Assembly: GCA_031267615.1 (NCBI GenBank)
Contig: JAIRYM010000089.1
Span: 1 to 38,401 of the forward strand
Length of the DNA: 38,401 bases
DNA from: Dysgonamonadaceae bacterium
Lineage (GTDB): Bacteria > Bacteroidota > Bacteroidia > Bacteroidales > Azobacteroidaceae
Direction of reading: 5' to 3'
This document shows positions 10,523 to 17,790 of this stretch, one piece after another (positions within the stretch are counted from its first letter, which is position 1; every line of letters begins with the position of its first letter). Under the pieces are notes generated by a model. That model was given only the letters and a program-made list of their open reading frames with translations, ran no database searches and had not been told where the DNA came from. The position numbers and the translations under genes were made by a program.

Positions 10523-11419
10523 ATGACAGACATTATAAGCGAATACAGGATATTCCTGCAATTAGAGAGATCGCTGTCAAAGAACACCGTAGACGGCTAT
10601 CTTGACGACTTGAACAAGCTGCAAAAGTATATGAACGGTACCGGAAAAAGCCCTGTCGACGCCAGCCTTGAAGACCTGCAGGCGATGATAGCAGCCCTGT
10701 ACGAGATCGGCATCACACCACGGTCTCAAGCCCGGATCGTGTCCGGCATCAAGTCCTTCTATCGCTTTTTAGTGACAGAGAAACACATTAAAGCAGACCC
10801 CTCCGAGCTGCTCGAATCGCCAAAGACAGGACTGCAATTGCCGGTCTTCCTCTCCGTACACGAAATAAACACCATCATCAGCAGCATCGACCTCTCGCAA
10901 CCCGAAGGACAGCGTAACCGGGCAATACTTGAAACACTCTACAGTTGCGGGCTGCGGGTGTCCGAGCTCACCGGTATCCGTTTCCACGACCTCTTCTTAG
11001 ACGAAGGCTTTATCAGGGTCGAAGGAAAGGGGCGGAAACAGAGATTAGTGCCAGTCTCGCCCGCGGCTGTGAAAGAGATCAACCTGTACGTCACAACCGA
11101 CCGGAAACGGGTGAACGCGAAGCGCGGACACGAAGACATCGTCTTCCTCAACCGGAGAGGCGCCGCGCTGACCAGAGTCATGATCTTCTACATCATCAAG
11201 CAGCATACGGCGCTCGCAGGTATTCACAAGACCGTGAGCCCGCATACCTTTAGACACTCCTTCGCCACCCACCTTCTCGAAGGCGGCGCTAACCTCAGAG
11301 CGATACAGCAGATGCTCGGGCACGCGAAGATCGCTACCACGGAGATCTACACCCACCTCGACCGCGACTTCCTGAGGAGCGAAATACTTGAACATCATCC
11401 CAGAAACTTTGCTCTGTAA
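10523..11419 (+). CDS. xerD: Site-specific tyrosine recombinase XerD
   Basis: Resolves chromosome dimers at dif together with XerC. The 298 residues equal the standard XerD length. The N-terminal SAM-like core-binding domain (EYRIFLQLERSLSKNTVDGY) is followed by the catalytic domain, with Arg in SCGLRVSELTG, Lys in VEGKGRKQR, HTFRHSFATHLLEGGANL, the second His in LGHAKI and the nucleophile Tyr in TTEIYTHLD. All active-site residues are present. I start at 10523; the earlier TTG overlaps the promoter. XerD is preferred over XerC from length and motif spelling, but the two are hard to separate by eye. The gene is flanked by a terminator upstream and a dense repeat island downstream, and is richer in G+C than the polysaccharide genes further right. 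Confidence 0.9.
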   Translation: MTDIISEYRIFLQLERSLSKNTVDGYLDDLNKLQKYMNGTGKSPVDASLEDLQAMIAALYEIGITPRSQARIVSGIKSFYRFLVTEKHIKADPSELLESPKTGLQLPVFLSVHEINTIISSIDLSQPEGQRNRAILETLYSCGLRVSELTGIRFHDLFLDEGFIRVEGKGRKQRLVPVSPAAVKEINLYVTTDRKRVNAKRGHEDIVFLNRRGAALTRVMIFYIIKQHTALAGIHKTVSPHTFRHSFATHLLEGGANLRAIQQMLGHAKIATTEIYTHLDRDFLRSEILEHHPRNFAL

Positions 11420-11546
11420 GACCTCCGCCCGCCCGTCTCCCCGGTCCCGGTACGTTCTTCTCTCTGGGCGTGCCGGCTCCCTGCGGTCGCCGTCGGGCTT
11501 TCCGCTGCAATCCCTCACGCGTCCGTTATTCACCATCCCACGCTGC
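11420..11546. other. GC-rich non-coding stretch after xerD
   Basis: No gene is convincing here. The sequence is pyrimidine-rich and GC-rich (for example CTCCCTGCGGTCGCCGTCGG), unlike the AT-rich intergenic DNA elsewhere in the window. It leads directly into the palindromic repeats and is probably part of the same repeat island. Confidence 0.4.
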
Positions 11547-11610
11547 AGGGGCACCCATTGCTGGCGCCCTTCGTTTATATCACACAAGGGCACCCACAAG
11601 GGATGCCCCT
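11547..11610. repeat. Palindromic repeat pair A (25-bp arms, head to head)
   Basis: Arms at 11547-11571 and 11586-11610 are near-perfect inverted copies starting AGGGGC and ending GCCCCT, separated by a 14-bp AT-rich spacer. Each arm is itself quasi-palindromic. This looks like a BIME/REP-type element. No transposase gene is adjacent. Confidence 0.85.
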
Positions 11611-11666
11611 ACATTGGCGGGAACGTTTGTATGATACGGGCGATGAAGAGATGCCAATACGGGCGA
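11563..11666 (+). repeat. 104-bp direct repeat, copy 1
   Basis: Covers the right part of pair A and the first 23-bp tandem unit. A second copy with two mismatches lies 184 bases downstream at 11747-11850. The 184-base offset equals eight 23-bp units. Confidence 0.88.
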
Positions 11667-11725
11667 ACGAGAGGTTGTCGTACGGGCGTACGAGAGGCGC
11701 ACATACGGACGTAAACGTTTAACGG
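11634..11725 (+). repeat. Tandem array 1 of about 23-bp units
   Basis: Units begin ATACGGGCG and run 23, 24 and 22 bases, with a fourth degenerate unit. They share the sequence type of the more regular array at 11818-11932. Confidence 0.75.
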
Positions 11726-11730
11726 ACTGT

Positions 11731-11794
11731 AGGGGCGCCCCTTGTGGGCGCCCTTCGTTTATATTACACAAGGGCACCCACAAGGGATGCCCCT
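11731..11794. repeat. Palindromic repeat pair B (25-bp arms)
   Basis: Arms at 11731-11755 and 11770-11794 match as inverted copies at 23 of 25 positions. The right arm is identical to that of pair A. Confidence 0.88.
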
Positions 11795-11850
11795 ACATTG
11801 GCGGGAACGTTTGTATGATACGGGCGATGAAGAGACGCCAATACGGGCGA
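11747..11850 (+). repeat. 104-bp direct repeat, copy 2
   Basis: Second copy of 11563-11666, differing at two bases. The near identity suggests a recent duplication or active homogenisation. Confidence 0.88.
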
Positions 11851-11932
11851 TGAAGAGATGCCAATACGGGCGTATGCGTGATGCACATACGGGCGTATGC
11901 GAGGCACATATACGGGCGTATGCGAGGCGCCA
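11818..11932 (+). repeat. Tandem array 2: five exact-length 23-bp units
   Basis: Five units of exactly 23 bases start at 11818, 11841, 11864, 11887 and 11910, each beginning ATACGGGCG. The second half grades from ATGAAGAGACGCCA to TATGCGAGGCGCCA. No spacer sequences are present, so it is not a CRISPR. The array runs straight into pair C. Confidence 0.9.
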
Positions 11933-11933
11933 A

Positions 11934-12051
11934 TGCAGGGGCGCACCTGTGTGTGCGCCCTCCGTCTATATATTGCAATGGCGCCCACAATTGATATACA
12001 CACATTGGTAAACACATCACACAAGGGCGCACACACAGGTGCGCCCCTGCA
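11934..12051. repeat. Palindromic repeat pair C, perfect 28-bp inverted repeat
   Basis: Arms at 11934-11961 and 12024-12051 are exact reverse complements over 28 bases (TGCAGGGGCGCACC at the outer end), separated by 62 bases. It is the longest perfect inverted repeat seen in the window and belongs to the same AGGGGC-type family as pairs A and B, with a different core (GCACCTGTGTGTGCG). Confidence 0.92.
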
Positions 12052-12130
12052 GGGAAGGGTTTAAACGTGACGATGGGAAGGTGAGAGGAACGTGCGACGA
12101 AGAGCAAAGGGTAACAGGACGAACCAAGCG

Positions 12131-12144
12131 CCCGCGAAAGCGGG
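12131..12144 (+). other. Short hairpin with a GAAA tetraloop
   Basis: CCCGC, GAAA, GCGGG is a perfect 5-bp GC stem closed by a GNRA loop, with a further GCG/CGC pairing across a small bulge. It may be an RNA structure or part of a REP-like unit. The flanking 12052-12177 shows nothing else I can name. Confidence 0.45.
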
Positions 12145-12177
12145 AAAACGCCCCAAAAGAAAAGAAGTACGAACATG

Positions 12178-12204
12178 CAGGGGCGTCCCTCGCGGGCACC
12201 CCTG
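12178..12204. repeat. Single AGGGGC-type palindrome before the SPOR gene
   Basis: CAGGGG at 12178-12183 and CCCCTG at 12199-12204 bound a quasi-palindrome of the same type as one arm of pairs A to C. It lies just upstream of the promoter of the next gene and could act as a terminator or insulator. Confidence 0.6.
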
Positions 12205-12225
12205 TATTGTTAACTAATTTTTTCG

Positions 12226-12233
12226 TACCTTTG
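12226..12233 (+). promoter_or_regulatory. Promoter -7 box of the SPOR-domain gene
   Basis: A perfect TACCTTTG ends four bases before the ATG at 12238. No good -33 box is seen at the usual distance; a TTG at 12207-12209 is the best candidate. The predicted transcription start falls at or next to the start codon, suggesting a leaderless mRNA. Confidence 0.6.
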
Positions 12234-12237
12234 CAGC

Positions 12238-12729
12238 ATGAAAAAGAAGGTGAACTTTATACTGGTGTTATGCTTTGCCGGCTGCTGTATATGCACGGCG
12301 CAGAGCGGTATTGTGGAGGAACTGCAGCGGCAGGTTGACGGCGAAGGGGCTGTCAGGATTTCGGCTGACGCAAGTATTATGGCGCTCGTCGGAAAGCCGG
12401 CCGAAATCGAGACCGGAAACGACGGCGGCAAGGCGGTGATGGCTGACGGGTTCAGGATCCTTGTCTACATCGGGAATGACCCGAAGACGGCGAAGAACGA
12501 GGCGGCGTACAGAGAGGCGCAGATTCGAGACCTGCTGCCTGAAATCAGGACGTATATCAGGTACGAAGCGCCTAATTTTAAGGTGTTTGCGGGTGACTTC
12601 CTGACGCGGGAAACGGCTGTCGACCGGATGAGGCAGATGAAGACACTGTTCCCTGAATTTGGGCGCGAGATGTATGTTACTCACGATAAAATTGATATTT
12701 TAACTGTTCAACAGCATGGTACGGAATGA
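12238..12729 (+). CDS. Secreted SPOR-domain-like protein
   Basis: 163 residues with an N-terminal signal peptide ([22 protein letters not shown]). The C-terminal half resembles Bacteroidota SPOR domains: [59 protein letters not shown] and [19 protein letters not shown] domains bind denuded peptidoglycan, so a periplasmic cell-wall role is likely but inferred from family knowledge. The Cys-rich end of the signal (FAGCCIC) could be a lipobox; this is unresolved. The gene overlaps or nearly touches folE, so the two are probably co-transcribed, an arrangement also expected in relatives. Confidence 0.75.
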   Translation: MKKKVNFILVLCFAGCCICTAQSGIVEELQRQVDGEGAVRISADASIMALVGKPAEIETGNDGGKAVMADGFRILVYIGNDPKTAKNEAAYREAQIRDLLPEIRTYIRYEAPNFKVFAGDFLTRETAVDRMRQMKTLFPEFGREMYVTHDKIDILTVQQHGTE

Positions 12730-13294
12730 CGAAATGAGTAAGCGAAGAGATGAGATTGCTGTTCTCTACAAGCGAATCCTGGAACTTCTGGGAGAGGATG
12801 TTACGCGCGAGGGGCTGCTGAGGACTCCGGAACGGGTGGCGAAGTCTCTGCAGTTCCTGACTAACGGTTATGCACAGGATCCGGAAGCGATCCTTGCCTC
12901 GGCAAGGTTCAGGGAGGATTACCGGCAGATGGTGATCGTTAAGGATATTGATTTCTTTTCGATGTGTGAACATCATTTGCTGCCCTTCTTCGGCAAGGCT
13001 CACGTAGCGTATATTCCTGACGGGACGGTGGTTGGACTGAGCAAGATTCCGCGTGTGGTGGATGTTTTCGCGAGACGGCTGCAGATTCAGGAACGGATGA
13101 CGACGCAGATTAAGGACTGTATTCAGGATACTCTTAATCCGCTCGGCGTTATGGTGGTGATTGAAGCGCAGCACCTGTGCATGCAGATGCGGGGCGTTGA
13201 AAAGCAAAATTCAGTTACAACGACGTCAGATTTTACGGGCGCCTTTAATCAGGCTAAGACTCGTGAGGAGTTTATCAGTCTGATAAAGAAGTAA
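12716..13294 (+). CDS. folE: GTP cyclohydrolase I
   Basis: Converts GTP to 7,8-dihydroneopterin triphosphate, the first step of tetrahydrofolate/pterin synthesis. The 192 residues carry the family signatures [23 protein letters not shown] (here [16 protein letters not shown]), the zinc site [17 protein letters not shown] with Cys and His, [20 protein letters not shown], and [12 protein letters not shown] with the second zinc Cys. The start at 12716 overlaps the SPOR gene by 14 nt. An ATG at 12734 (MSKRRDE), 4 nt after that gene, is an equally good start. The stop is one base from the stop of convergent apt. Confidence 0.95.
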   Translation: MVRNDEMSKRRDEIAVLYKRILELLGEDVTREGLLRTPERVAKSLQFLTNGYAQDPEAILASARFREDYRQMVIVKDIDFFSMCEHHLLPFFGKAHVAYIPDGTVVGLSKIPRVVDVFARRLQIQERMTTQIKDCIQDTLNPLGVMVVIEAQHLCMQMRGVEKQNSVTTTSDFTGAFNQAKTREEFISLIKK

Positions 13295-13295
13295 C

Positions 13296-13811
13296 TCAAT
13301 ATTTTATGATTGTATCGACCTTAACGTCGGGTGCGAATGTTGCGCGTCCGTTAAGCTCTTCAAGTTCTATGAGACAGTTTACATAGATTTGCCTGGGGTT
13401 GAACTTTGCTAAAAGCCGGATTGAGGCTGCCATTGTTCCGCCGGTTGCGAGTAAATCGTCATGCAAGAGCACTGTTTCTCCTTCGCTGATTGCGTCTTTA
13501 TGTATCTGAACTGCGTCTGTTCCGTATTCTTTGCTGTATGATTCCTCATACACGGCGGCAGGCAGTTTGCCTGGCTTGCGAATCGGTATAAAGCCTGCAC
13601 CAAGTCGCACGGCAAGCAGTGGTCCCATAATAAATCCACGGGATTCTATGCCTGCAACTTTGGTAATACCGCAGTTGCGATATTTATCGTACAGCATGTC
13701 GGACAGTTCCTGCAAAATCTTCGCTTCTTTGAACAGTGTTGTTACATCTTTGAACTGTATTCCCTTAACCGGAAAGTCGGGAATGTTACGGACATATTGT
13801 TTAAGGTTCAT
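13296..13811 (-). CDS. apt: Adenine phosphoribosyltransferase
   Basis: Salvages adenine to AMP using PRPP. 171 residues, normal length. Signatures: IPDFPVKGIQFKDVTTL at the N-terminus, GIESRGFIMGPLLA, PIRKPGKLPAAV, and the PRPP-binding VLLHDDLLATGGTMAAS. I chose 13811 (MNLKQYV) over the ATG two codons upstream. It is the last gene of the HU-COX24-rng-coaA-apt series, 13 nt after coaA. Confidence 0.95.
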   Translation of the reverse strand: MNLKQYVRNIPDFPVKGIQFKDVTTLFKEAKILQELSDMLYDKYRNCGITKVAGIESRGFIMGPLLAVRLGAGFIPIRKPGKLPAAVYEESYSKEYGTDAVQIHKDAISEGETVLLHDDLLATGGTMAASIRLLAKFNPRQIYVNCLIELEELNGRATFAPDVKVDTIIKY

Positions 13812-13824
13812 GATCATTTACATC

Positions 13825-14769
13825 TTATTTTCTTAGTTTTACATAATCTATTTCATGGTTTTCGCTCTTGTGCAGAATCAGGTTTGCGCGTTCTCGTGTA
13901 GGGAGAATGTTTTTGTGCAGGTTCACGCTGTTTGTTTCCTTCCATACGCCTGCAGCCATTTTGATACAGTCCTTCTCTGTCAGTTTTGTAACAGAATAAA
14001 AGAACGATTCGGGGTCGTTAAATGCAGTTTCACGGAGACGCATAAAACGGGTTAAAAACCAGTCTTCAAGGTATTTTTCTTCTGCATCAACATAAATAGA
14101 AAAGTCAAGAAAGTCGGAAATAAACACCGAAGGTTTTCCTTCAGGATAATCTGCCCGGCTTTGCAGGACATTCAGTCCTTCGAGAATCACGATGTCTGTC
14201 TGCGGCTTAAGTGTAATTTTTTCGTCCGGCAGAATATCGTATTGCAGATGGGAATAAACGGGTGCTGACACGGTTTGTTTTCCGGATTTGATGTTGCTCA
14301 CAAATTTTACAAGTTTGCGAATATCATAGGATTCAGGAAAGCCTTTGTGTTCCATAATTCCCTTCTGTTCAAGAATTGCGTTTGGATACAGGAAACCGTC
14401 TGTCGTAACAATCGCAACGTTGCAATTATCTTTCCATCTGCTCAACAGCGCCTGCAAAACGCGTGAAACCGTGCTCTTACCAACCGACACGCTTCCCGCG
14501 ACGCCAATGATAAAAGGGATCTTCTGGAATCGTTCATTAAGGAACTTCATCATTGCAGCCTGTCGGCTGACGGTAGAGTTTACATAATTATTCAACAGGC
14601 GCGACAGAGGCAGGTAAATGTCGCGTACCTCGTCCATCGACAGTTCTTCGAGAATACCTTTCAGTTTGTGTACTTCGTTTTCGGTAAGCGTCATCGGCTC
14701 TGATTTGCGGAGAGCCGCCCATTTGTTGCGGTCAAAAACGATATAGGGACAGTTAGTTGATAATAGCAT
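13825..14769 (-). CDS. coaA: Type I pantothenate kinase
   Basis: Phosphorylates pantothenate, the first and usually rate-setting step of coenzyme A synthesis. The 314 residues match CoaA throughout: [30 protein letters not shown], the P-loop [73 protein letters not shown] and the ending [16 protein letters not shown]. Many Bacteroidota use a type III enzyme (CoaX) instead or as well, so a clear type I copy is of some note. It lies 13 nt after rng and 13 nt before apt. Confidence 0.95.
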   Translation of the reverse strand: MLLSTNCPYIVFDRNKWAALRKSEPMTLTENEVHKLKGILEELSMDEVRDIYLPLSRLLNNYVNSTVSRQAAMMKFLNERFQKIPFIIGVAGSVSVGKSTVSRVLQALLSRWKDNCNVAIVTTDGFLYPNAILEQKGIMEHKGFPESYDIRKLVKFVSNIKSGKQTVSAPVYSHLQYDILPDEKITLKPQTDIVILEGLNVLQSRADYPEGKPSVFISDFLDFSIYVDAEEKYLEDWFLTRFMRLRETAFNDPESFFYSVTKLTEKDCIKMAAGVWKETNSVNLHKNILPTRERANLILHKSENHEIDYVKLRK

Positions 14770-14782
14770 TTTTTTTTATTAT

Positions 14783-16351
14783 TCAAGCAGAAAGGCTTTC
14801 GTCTTTCATATCCAGTTCATTTTTATCCATGTCAAAGAATTTATATTCCAGAAAGCCGAGGCTCTGACTTGGAATAATTCTCATTCCTAAAGAATATTTG
14901 AACTTCCATTTCCATTTCAGGGAATAGATTCCTTTGTTTATGTATGCTGCGATATATGGATGTACATACAGTTTAAACTTCTTAACTTTAAGGACTTTGA
15001 TTACATCCTGTATTTTCTTTTCAACTTCGTCAATAAACAATATCGACGCTTTAATTTCGCCTTTCCCAAAACAGGTTGGACATACTTCCGATGTATTGAA
15101 ATCCATCACAGGACGCACTCGCTGACGTGTTATTTGCATCAAACCGAACTTGCTTATTTGCAGAATATTATGCTTTGCTCTGTCGTTTTCCATAAATGCT
15201 CGCATCTGTTCATAGAGTTTTTGCCGGTTATCGTTATCGTGTAAATCAATAAAGTCGATTACGATGATCCCTCCCATATCACGCAGTCTCAACTGTCGGG
15301 CTATCTCTTCTGCAGCGGCCAGATTCACTTCGTATGCGGTTTCTTCCTGATCGGAACCTGTCCTTGCGCGATTGCCGCTGTTCACGTCTATAACGTGCAT
15401 AGCTTCCGTATGTTCAATAACCAGATATGCGCCGTTTTTAAAGACGACATATTTTCCAAACCCTGTTTTTATCTGTTTTGTAAGCGAGAAATTATCAAAA
15501 ATGGGCAGTTCGCCTTTATAAATATCAACAATCTTTGTTTTGTCTGGTGAAATAGCATGAATATAATCTCGTATTTCATTAGCAACATTTTCGTCATTCA
15601 CGCGGATATTTTCAAATGTCGGATTGAAAATATCACGCAGCAATGCTACTGCGCGTCCTCTTTCTTCGTAAATCAACGCTGGTACTTTTGCTTTCAGCAG
15701 TTTCTGCATATTGTCGTCCCAGCGTTTGACTAACGACTTCAATTCTGAATCAAGTTCGGCAACGCGAATTCCTTCGGCAGAGGTTCGTACTATGACAGAA
15801 AAATTTTTAGGTTTAATGCTGTGAATCAACTGTTTTAGCCTTGCTCTTTCTTCGCTTGACTTAATTTTTGTAGATACCGATATTTTGTCTCCAAATGGCA
15901 TTGCCACCAAAAAACGCCCTGCAAACGATATTTCTGATGTCAAACGCGGACCTTTTGTAGAAATTGGTTCTTTAGCAATTTGCACAAGTATTCCATCTCC
16001 ATGATTCAATACGTCCGATATAAGTCCTTCTTTTCCAATATCCTGTAAATTAGCTAATTTGTTAAGGTAAGGCACTTTTTTCCCGGAGAGCGTGGCTTTC
16101 AAAAATGCGTCAAGGCGCTTAAAATTGGCGCCCAAATCCTGATAGTGAAGAAAAGCTTCTTTTTTGTAGCCTACATCTACGAATGCAGCATTAAGTCCGG
16201 GCATAAGTTTTTTTACTTTGCCAAGATAAATATCGCCTACTGCAAAAGAAACATTGCACGGTTCTTTTTGAAATTCAACCAATTTCTTGTCTTCAATAAC
16301 CGCGATAGATATTTCTGTCGGCTGGACATCAATCACTAATTCACTGACCAC
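14783..16351 (-). CDS. rng: Ribonuclease G / RNase E-family endoribonuclease
   Basis: Single-strand-specific endoribonuclease for rRNA maturation and mRNA decay. The 522 residues begin with an S1-like RNA-binding region (GDIYLGKVKKLMPGLNAAFV, DVGYKKEAFLHYQDL), then an RNase H-like catalytic part with the metal-binding Asp in HVIDVNSG and VIDFIDLHDN, and the Zn-link CPTCFGKG (Cys-x2-Cys) used for dimerisation. No long disordered C-terminal scaffold is present, so it is the RNase G form. It lies between the COX24-like gene and coaA and is probably transcribed from the HU promoter or a local one I cannot identify. Confidence 0.94.
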   Translation of the reverse strand: MVSELVIDVQPTEISIAVIEDKKLVEFQKEPCNVSFAVGDIYLGKVKKLMPGLNAAFVDVGYKKEAFLHYQDLGANFKRLDAFLKATLSGKKVPYLNKLANLQDIGKEGLISDVLNHGDGILVQIAKEPISTKGPRLTSEISFAGRFLVAMPFGDKISVSTKIKSSEERARLKQLIHSIKPKNFSVIVRTSAEGIRVAELDSELKSLVKRWDDNMQKLLKAKVPALIYEERGRAVALLRDIFNPTFENIRVNDENVANEIRDYIHAISPDKTKIVDIYKGELPIFDNFSLTKQIKTGFGKYVVFKNGAYLVIEHTEAMHVIDVNSGNRARTGSDQEETAYEVNLAAAEEIARQLRLRDMGGIIVIDFIDLHDNDNRQKLYEQMRAFMENDRAKHNILQISKFGLMQITRQRVRPVMDFNTSEVCPTCFGKGEIKASILFIDEVEKKIQDVIKVLKVKKFKLYVHPYIAAYINKGIYSLKWKWKFKYSLGMRIIPSQSLGFLEYKFFDMDKNELDMKDESLSA

Positions 16352-16464
16352 GATACTTTTCTAATTTTTAATAAGTAAAACATAGTAAATAAACGCCAAA
16401 GGTTAAAAGCACTCAAAGTACATTTAACCTTCAACATAACTCATTTGACTAACAAAGACATAAA

Positions 16465-16557
16465 TTATTTCTTCTTCTTGTGTCTATTCTTTCTCAGTCT
16501 TTTCTTACGTTTGTGAGTTGACATTTTATGTCTTTTTCTTTTCTTTCCGCTTGGCAT
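16465..16557 (-). CDS. 30-residue AURKAIP1/COX24-domain basic protein
   Basis: A 31-codon ORF, ATG at 16557, reads MPSGKKRKRHKMSTHKRKKR then LRKNRHKKKK. It is almost entirely Lys, Arg and His. This matches the very small conserved Bacteroidota protein annotated as 'AURKAIP1/COX24 domain-containing', related to mitochondrial mS38 and mycobacterial bS22, so a ribosome-associated role is likely from family knowledge. It is placed between HU and rng on the same strand, with A/T-rich DNA before the start. It is too short for standard ORF length cut-offs and easily missed. Confidence 0.88.
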   Translation of the reverse strand: MPSGKKRKRHKMSTHKRKKRLRKNRHKKKK

Positions 16558-16595
16558 TTTTTTATTAAATATTTTAAGTTAATAAAATAATAGAA

Positions 16596-16886
16596 TTACT
16601 TTTTGGCCAAACTCTTTCTCAGTTTTTCTGCAAAGTCCTGAGAGGGTTTAAACGTAGGAACGTAACGTTCAGGTATAACCAGAGTAGTTCCTTTTTTGAT
16701 GTGGCGAGCAGCTTTTTTAGCTCTCTTTTTCACTACAAAAGAACCGAAACCTCTCAAGTAAACGTTCTTTCCACTAATCATAGATGCAGAAACCTGCTCC
16801 ATGAAACCTTCGACTGCTGTCAAAACACTTGCTCTGTCTAAACCAGAACTCTTTGCGATTGCACTAACAATATCAGCTTTCGTCAT
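16596..16886 (-). CDS. HU/IHF-family DNA-binding protein
   Basis: A small nucleoid protein that bends DNA. 96 residues with the family layout: N-terminal helices (MTKADIVSAIAKSSGLDRAS), the beta-arm entry GKNVYLRGFGSFVVKKRAKK, and the arm and C-terminal helix with IPERYVPTFKPSQDF. The Pro in the arm that intercalates into DNA appears at VIPERY. It heads the minus-strand series with COX24-like, rng, coaA and apt, 38 nt before the COX24-like gene. Confidence 0.93.
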   Translation of the reverse strand: MTKADIVSAIAKSSGLDRASVLTAVEGFMEQVSASMISGKNVYLRGFGSFVVKKRAKKAARHIKKGTTLVIPERYVPTFKPSQDFAEKLRKSLAKK

Positions 16887-16937
16887 GATAATAAAAAATT
16901 AAATTATTTAATTAGTAATAAATTTATTTTCGGACTG

Positions 16938-16945
16938 CAAATGTA
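16938..16945 (-). promoter_or_regulatory. Promoter -7 box of the HU gene
   Basis: TACATTTG on the minus strand (consensus TAnnTTTG), about 50 bases before the HU ATG. The -33 box is poor. The surrounding 204-base gap is AT-rich and holds this and the divergent trmD promoter. Confidence 0.5.
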
Positions 16946-17061
16946 ATGTAAATATTTCTAAATAAAAAAGATTTCTTTCGTTTTTTAAAAATTTAACGTT
17001 TTATTATGCTAATCTGCCCGTTTTTAGGGTAGATTTTCGTGGACTTTCAGAGAAAAATAAC

Positions 17062-17069
17062 TACTTTTG
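17062..17069 (+). promoter_or_regulatory. Promoter -7 box of the trmD operon
   Basis: TACTTTTG matches TAnnTTTG, 21 bases before the trmD ATG. No clear TTTG is found at the -33 position. Confidence 0.5.
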
Positions 17070-17090
17070 TATTGCAAATAAATAAGAAAA

Positions 17091-17780
17091 ATGCTGCATA
17101 TTGATATTATCACCGTGTTGCCTGAGATGTTGGAAGGCTTTTTAAATTATTCTATTGTTAAGCGAGCGCAAGTAAAAGGATTAGCGGAAATTTGTCTGCA
17201 TAATCTGCGTGATTATTCTTCTGACAGTCGTCATCGCCGAGTTGATGATTATGCTTTTGGCGGACAGGCAGGTATGGTTATTCAGTGTGAACCCGTTGAC
17301 AGAGCAATTTCTTTCCTGAAGCAGCAGCGACAATATGATGAAGTAATTTACACGTCGCCTGACGGAGAACAATTCAACCAATCTGTTGCTAATCATCTAT
17401 CTATGAAACAGAATCTTATAGTTTTGTGCGGACATTATAAAGGCATTGATTTTCGTATTAGAGAGCATTTAATCACCCGCGAAATCTCGATAGGCGATTA
17501 TGTCCTTACGGGTGGTGAACTTGCTGCTGCGGTTATGGTAGACACTATTGTCAGAGTTATTCCGGGCGTTATTGGCGATGAACAGTCGGCTTTGTCCGAT
17601 TCGTTTCAGGACAATCTTTTGGCGCCTCCTGTTTATACACGTCCGTTGGATTACAAGGGATGGAAAGCGCCTGAAATTTTACTTTCAGGACACGAAGCCA
17701 AAATCCGCGAATGGGAACTGCAACAGTCTTTGGAACGAACGAAACAACTGCGTCCTGATTTGATGGAAAAAATTGTTTAA
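17091..17780 (+). CDS. trmD: tRNA (guanine-N1-)-methyltransferase TrmD
   Basis: Methylates G37 of tRNAs to prevent frameshifting, using S-adenosylmethionine. The 229 residues show the SPOUT trefoil-knot family motifs: [84 protein letters not shown] and the C-terminal [20 protein letters not shown]. The start is the first ATG after the promoter box. The usual rimM, rpsP and rplS neighbours are absent; instead it leads a polysaccharide-type operon, 10 nt before the GT2 gene. Confidence 0.96.
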   Translation: MLHIDIITVLPEMLEGFLNYSIVKRAQVKGLAEICLHNLRDYSSDSRHRRVDDYAFGGQAGMVIQCEPVDRAISFLKQQRQYDEVIYTSPDGEQFNQSVANHLSMKQNLIVLCGHYKGIDFRIREHLITREISIGDYVLTGGELAAAVMVDTIVRVIPGVIGDEQSALSDSFQDNLLAPPVYTRPLDYKGWKAPEILLSGHEAKIREWELQQSLERTKQLRPDLMEKIV

Positions 17781-17790
17781 TAAATAAGTG

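Noticed and set aside
11818..11932. CRISPR array
   Set aside because: Units of 23 bases abut without spacers and vary gradually in sequence, so it is a tandem repeat.
11388..12199. Several open frames on both strands across the repeat island
   Set aside because: Their peptides simply translate the palindromes and 23-bp units in different frames and show no family motif.
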